Below are positions 61,156-64,000 of a stretch of DNA of 64,000 nucleotides, piece by piece (the stretch's first letter is position 1; each line of letters starts with the position of its first letter). Source of the DNA: Halorubellus litoreus (GTDB lineage Archaea > Halobacteriota > Halobacteria > Halobacteriales > Natrialbaceae); assembly GCF_037081675.1 (NCBI RefSeq), contig NZ_JAZAQL010000005.1, positions 272,664-336,663 on the forward strand. Reading direction: 5' to 3'. The notes under the pieces were generated by a model. It saw only the letters and a program-made list of their open reading frames with translations, did no database searches and was not told where the DNA came from. The position numbers were made by a program, and so were the translations under genes.

Positions 61156-61548
61156 ATGGCTAGATACCTTATGGGTGGGTCATCGTACGAACTCGGCCTG
61201 GCGACGACGACCGTCGCATCGGCGGTCGCCGTCGCGTCCGCTGCGTACTTGCTGTTCACGGACGTTACGACGGTCGACGGGACCGCCGCGACTGCATTGG
61301 AAGCCGGGAACGTGGTGCTGCTCTCCCTCGCGGTCCTCCCGGTCCTCGTGAGCCTCCTGTGTCTCGGTAGCGCGTACACCGGTACGGAGCTTCCGCTCTG
61401 GATTGGGAGCGGCGTGGTACTCGTCGTGGGGATGGTCGGCGTTGCGGTCGGCCCACAGTTGCTGGTCGTGGGCGTGCTTCTCCTGCTGAGCGCGTTCTTC
61501 GTCTCTCGTTCGGGCGACGACACGGCGGACCCATCGCGGTCGGTCTGA
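61156..61548 (+). CDS. Small polytopic membrane protein
   Basis: A 130-aa protein with four hydrophobic segments. ATG 61156 (MARYLMGGSSYELG) is chosen; the ATG at 61171 is also possible. It sits between two copies of a 30-bp sequence (61087-61116 and 61558-61587), and its start follows ctacttactg, a TATA-like string (about 61133-61142). No family recognised. Confidence 0.6.
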   Translation: MARYLMGGSSYELGLATTTVASAVAVASAAYLLFTDVTTVDGTAATALEAGNVVLLSLAVLPVLVSLLCLGSAYTGTELPLWIGSGVVLVVGMVGVAVGPQLLVVGVLLLLSAFFVSRSGDDTADPSRSV

Positions 61549-61554
61549 CGCAGT

Positions 61555-62082
61555 CTACAGTTCGCGGGCGACCATCTCGCCCCAGTGTGCGAACCCGTGG
61601 CGGTCGTAGAACGCCTTCGCGCGGTCGTTCTCGCGGTCGACGTCGAGCACGAGCCGGTCGAGCGGGAGGGACTGGTCGCGAGCGAGCGCGACCGCGGCGT
61701 CCATGAGGTCGTCCGCGACGCCGGTCCCGCGTGCGTCGGGCGCGACGTAGAGTTCGTTGAGGACGGCGGCGTCCCAGACGAACGCGAGGCGCTCGGGGAG
61801 CACGAACACGTACCCGAGCAGCGTCTCGCCGCCGTCCCCTCCCGCGTCCTCGTGGCCGTCGGGCGCGCTCGCGACGGTCACGCAGCGTTCGTCGTCGGCG
61901 ACGCAGCGGTCCACCCAGTCCAGCCAGTCCGCGCGATACGCGTCAGTGAGCTTGTCCTCGTACGTCGCCTGCTTCTCGTCGTCGCCGGTGCCTGCACCGA
62001 GCCCGGTCTCGAACCCGGTCTTCAACTCCCAGAGCGCGTCGCGGTCGCACTCGGCGTCGTACGGGCGGATGGTCGCGTCCAT
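61555..62082 (-). CDS. GNAT family N-acetyltransferase
   Basis: A 175-aa acetyltransferase. Motif A (RGTGVADDLMDAAVALA) binds the pyrophosphate of acetyl-CoA, preceded by AVLNELYVAPDA and followed by AKAFYDRHGFAHWGEMV. Substrate is unknown. Its last 30 bases recur at 61087-61116. Confidence 0.88.
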   Translation of the reverse strand: MDATIRPYDAECDRDALWELKTGFETGLGAGTGDDEKQATYEDKLTDAYRADWLDWVDRCVADDERCVTVASAPDGHEDAGGDGGETLLGYVFVLPERLAFVWDAAVLNELYVAPDARGTGVADDLMDAAVALARDQSLPLDRLVLDVDRENDRAKAFYDRHGFAHWGEMVAREL

Positions 62083-62145
62083 GCGAGAGGGTGCAGGCGG
62101 GACCGACAGGAACGTTGCGGTCCGGTCCCCGTGACCGCTCGGGTC

Positions 62146-62796
62146 TCAGCGCCCGCGGACGTCCTCGTAGACGCGCCCGGCGACGACGAGCGCGCCGGTC
62201 GCGACGAGCAGGAGTTGGGTGCCGGAGCCCGCGAGCGGGAAGATTCGCTCCTGGACCTCGGGCTCGCCCTTCCTGTCGGGGTTGGTGTCCGCGCCCGTGT
62301 GGTACTGGCGTTCTTTCGTCGACCCGAGGCTCGCGTCCTTCACGGGCTCCTCGTTCCCGAGGTCGACGAACGTCTGCACGAACCCCTTCTGGTCGCTGAG
62401 GTACGTCCGCCCGGTGACCTCGTAGAACTGGTCGTGGACCGGCCAGAGCACGTTCACGCCGTTGGTCACCACGTCCGGACCGATGCCCGCGAACGCGACC
62501 GCGACGACGGCGACGCTCGCGACCCGCGGCGCGGTCGCCCCGAAGCGCGCACGGAGCCACGAGTGCTCGCGGACGCGGACGTCCCAGACCACGAGCGCGC
62601 CCAGTGCGAGCGGGAGGAGGACGGTGTGGGTGGCGGAGCGATGCGCGCCCACCACCACCCACCCGAGGAACGTGTCGAGGTCGACCGCCGCGACCGCTGC
62701 CAGCACCACGAGGATGGCGCGCGGCGAGAACGCACCGGCGAGCAACGCGCACCCAACCAGCCCACCGAGTGCCACGTGCACGAGCGTCGAAGGCAT
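62146..62796 (-). CDS. Membrane-bound metal-dependent hydrolase-like protein (YdjM/DUF457)
   Basis: A 216-aa membrane protein. N-terminal MPSTLVHVALGGLVGCALLA has a family pattern with the conserved His, then AAVDLDTFLGW and AHRSATHTV (His-containing), then the C-terminal domain. Relatives are annotated as membrane-bound hydrolases, unproven. ATG 62796 follows a TATA-like tagggttttgg (minus strand, about 62817-62827). Confidence 0.72.
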   Translation of the reverse strand: MPSTLVHVALGGLVGCALLAGAFSPRAILVVLAAVAAVDLDTFLGWVVVGAHRSATHTVLLPLALGALVVWDVRVREHSWLRARFGATAPRVASVAVVAVAFAGIGPDVVTNGVNVLWPVHDQFYEVTGRTYLSDQKGFVQTFVDLGNEEPVKDASLGSTKERQYHTGADTNPDRKGEPEVQERIFPLAGSGTQLLLVATGALVVAGRVYEDVRGR

Positions 62797-62890
62797 ACCA
62801 CGAGCCAAGGGTGCAGGTACCAAAACCCTATCCCGGCCTCGCTCACCCCCTCGCCCACCGGCCTCGGGCGTCTCCGCCGAGACCGCCGGG

Positions 62891-63814
62891 TCAGTCCTCT
62901 CGGTGTCTCCGCGCGAGCCGGTCGACGTCCGCGTCGGCCTTCCACTCGCCGAGTTCCTTCGGGTCGACGTGCACGAACACGTCGTCGACCTCGGGGAGTT
63001 CGCGGATGGCGTCCATCACCTCGGTCTCGATGTCGTGCGCTTCGAACAGCGTCCGGTCGCCCTCCACTTCGATGTGCAGCGAGACGTCGACCTCGGGGCC
63101 GACGTAGTGCGCGACGACGTCGTGCGCGCCCTCGACGTCCGGGTGCGCGAGCGCGCGGTCGACGATCTCGACGCGGAGTTCCTCCGGGGGCGCGGAGCCG
63201 ACGAGGTACCCGACGTTGTCGCGGACGATCTCGACGCCCGTGTAGCAGACTGCGACCGCGACGACGCTCGCGGCGATGGGGTCGAGGAGCGGGAACCCGG
63301 CGCGTGCGCCGACGACGCCGACGAGTGCCGCGCCCGCGGTGAGGACGTCGTTCCGGTTGTCGAGCGCGGCCGCTTTGAGCGCCGGCGAGTTCGTCGATTC
63401 GCCGCGCGCGTACACGAGGCGGTAGAGCGCGTACTTCGTGACGCCGGAGACCGCGAGGATGCCGACGGCGGCGAACCCGGTGGTAACCGTCGCGTCGCCG
63501 GAGAGGAGCGTCGTCCCGGCCTGGTAGAGGATGGCGCCGCCGGCGGCGAACACGCCCGTGGCGACGAACAGCGCGACGAACGGCTCGATGCGCTCGTGGC
63601 CGTGCGGGTGCTCGAAGTCCGGCGGCTGCGTGGTGTAGTAGAGCCCGACGAGGACGAAGACGCTGTAGGCGGCGTCCGCGAAGCTGTTCACGGCTTCCCC
63701 GCCGACGGCGAGACTCCCGCCGTCGAGGTAGACGACGGTCTTCCCGGCCGCGAGCGCGAGGTTCACCGCGAGGACGAGTGCGCCCATGCGTCGCATCGTC
63801 TTCGCGTCGCTCAT
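62891..63814 (-). CDS. Cation diffusion facilitator (CDF) metal transporter
   Basis: A 307-aa transporter that exports divalent metals (Zn, Fe, Mn or Co) in exchange for protons. Six helices; the metal site residues come from NSFADAAY (Asp, with Asn in the place of His or Asp) and DNRNDVLT (two Asp). HPHGHERIEP forms the His-rich loop. The cytoplasmic C-terminal domain (about 205-290) ends VFVHVDPKEL. The Asn/Asp composition of site A suggests iron or manganese rather than zinc; this is inference. Confidence 0.88.
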   Translation of the reverse strand: MSDAKTMRRMGALVLAVNLALAAGKTVVYLDGGSLAVGGEAVNSFADAAYSVFVLVGLYYTTQPPDFEHPHGHERIEPFVALFVATGVFAAGGAILYQAGTTLLSGDATVTTGFAAVGILAVSGVTKYALYRLVYARGESTNSPALKAAALDNRNDVLTAGAALVGVVGARAGFPLLDPIAASVVAVAVCYTGVEIVRDNVGYLVGSAPPEELRVEIVDRALAHPDVEGAHDVVAHYVGPEVDVSLHIEVEGDRTLFEAHDIETEVMDAIRELPEVDDVFVHVDPKELGEWKADADVDRLARRHRED

Positions 63815-63860
63815 CGCTTCGAGTTACGGCGTCGGGTTTCAAGGGCGTGTCGACTCCCCT

Positions 63861-64000
63861 GCTCGCACGAGCATACGGCGTCCGCCAGGACGCCGTTTCT
63901 GGGTATTACTGCTCGCACGAGCGTACGGCGTCCGCCAGGACGCCGTTTCTGGGTATTACTGCTCGCACGAGCGTACGGCGTCCGCCAGGACGCCGTTTCT
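63861..64000 (+). repeat. 50-bp tandem hairpin repeat, at least three copies
   Basis: Units begin at 63861, 63911 and 63961, differing by one base in the first. Each holds the inverted repeat gctcg-ca-cgagc and a perfect nine-base stem, acggcgtcc and ggacgccgt, with loop gcca (hairpins at 63875-63896, 63925-63946, 63975-63996), followed by tttct. The array runs off the window end. No spacers differ between copies, so it is not CRISPR. Confidence 0.9.

Noticed and set aside
63861..64000. CRISPR array
   Set aside because: Copies have a fixed 50-base period and the whole unit repeats, with no variable spacers. No cas genes are present.

Overview
The window is chromosomal DNA of a halophilic archaeon (class Halobacteria). 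The signs are very GC-rich DNA, acidic proteins, Tat-exported halolysin-type proteases, leaderless promoters with TATA-like boxes about 25-30 bases before the start codon, a fused haem-copper oxidase subunit I/III, RadB, a Cdc48-type ATPase, class II (B12) ribonucleotide reductase, the haloarchaeal trpDFEG order, and an intron-containing elongator tRNA-Met. I cannot name the genus from sequence alone.

Layout. 0-9.3 kb: two tandem halolysin-like subtilases, a divergent cis-prenyltransferase-like protein, an F420/NADP oxidoreductase-like protein, a CBS4-HPF ribosome-hibernation-like protein, a lone tnpB (IS1341 type) and a purine phosphoribosyltransferase. 9.4-17.9 kb: an aerobic respiration block, with coxB-coxAC-coxD and two overlapping small membrane genes on the plus strand, facing a four-gene minus-strand operon of membrane and C2H2 zinc-finger proteins. 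18.0-20.5 kb: an accessory islet with a small regulator-like gene and its phased repeats, a low-GC orphan gene with a HEPN-type R-x4-H motif, a pseudogene fragment, and tRNA-Val with a duplicated 3' end. 20.5-30.3 kb: a PKD secreted protein, the trpDFEG operon, secreted and membrane proteins, and nrdJ. 30.3-36.9 kb: small zinc-ribbon, winged-helix and membrane proteins, and tRNA-Met (intron, duplicated 3' end).

37-43 kb: two divergent PhoU-type phosphate regulators; ribose-1,5-bisphosphate isomerase and a PfkB sugar kinase, a likely nucleoside-ribose salvage pair; pyrF. 43-49 kb: a Kef/Kht-type antiporter with its regulator, radB beside an RNase H-fold (RuvC/YqgF-like) protein, and larC. 49-56.5 kb: cdc48, a surface Ig-repeat protein, an EamA transporter, and RNase HI. 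56.6-64 kb: malic enzyme-PTA fusion, an M24 peptidase homologue without its Asp ligands, membrane proteins, a GNAT acetyltransferase, a CDF metal transporter, and a 50-bp tandem hairpin repeat that runs off the window.

Most of the window is ordinary chromosomal core. The best leads for something new are the HEPN islet at tRNA-Val, the shared 3'-end duplication at both tRNA genes, the TGTAAC array beside the small regulator, the TGTACA boxes before trpD, the triplicated promoter element at 31.8 kb, and the zinc-finger membrane genes packed around the oxidase.
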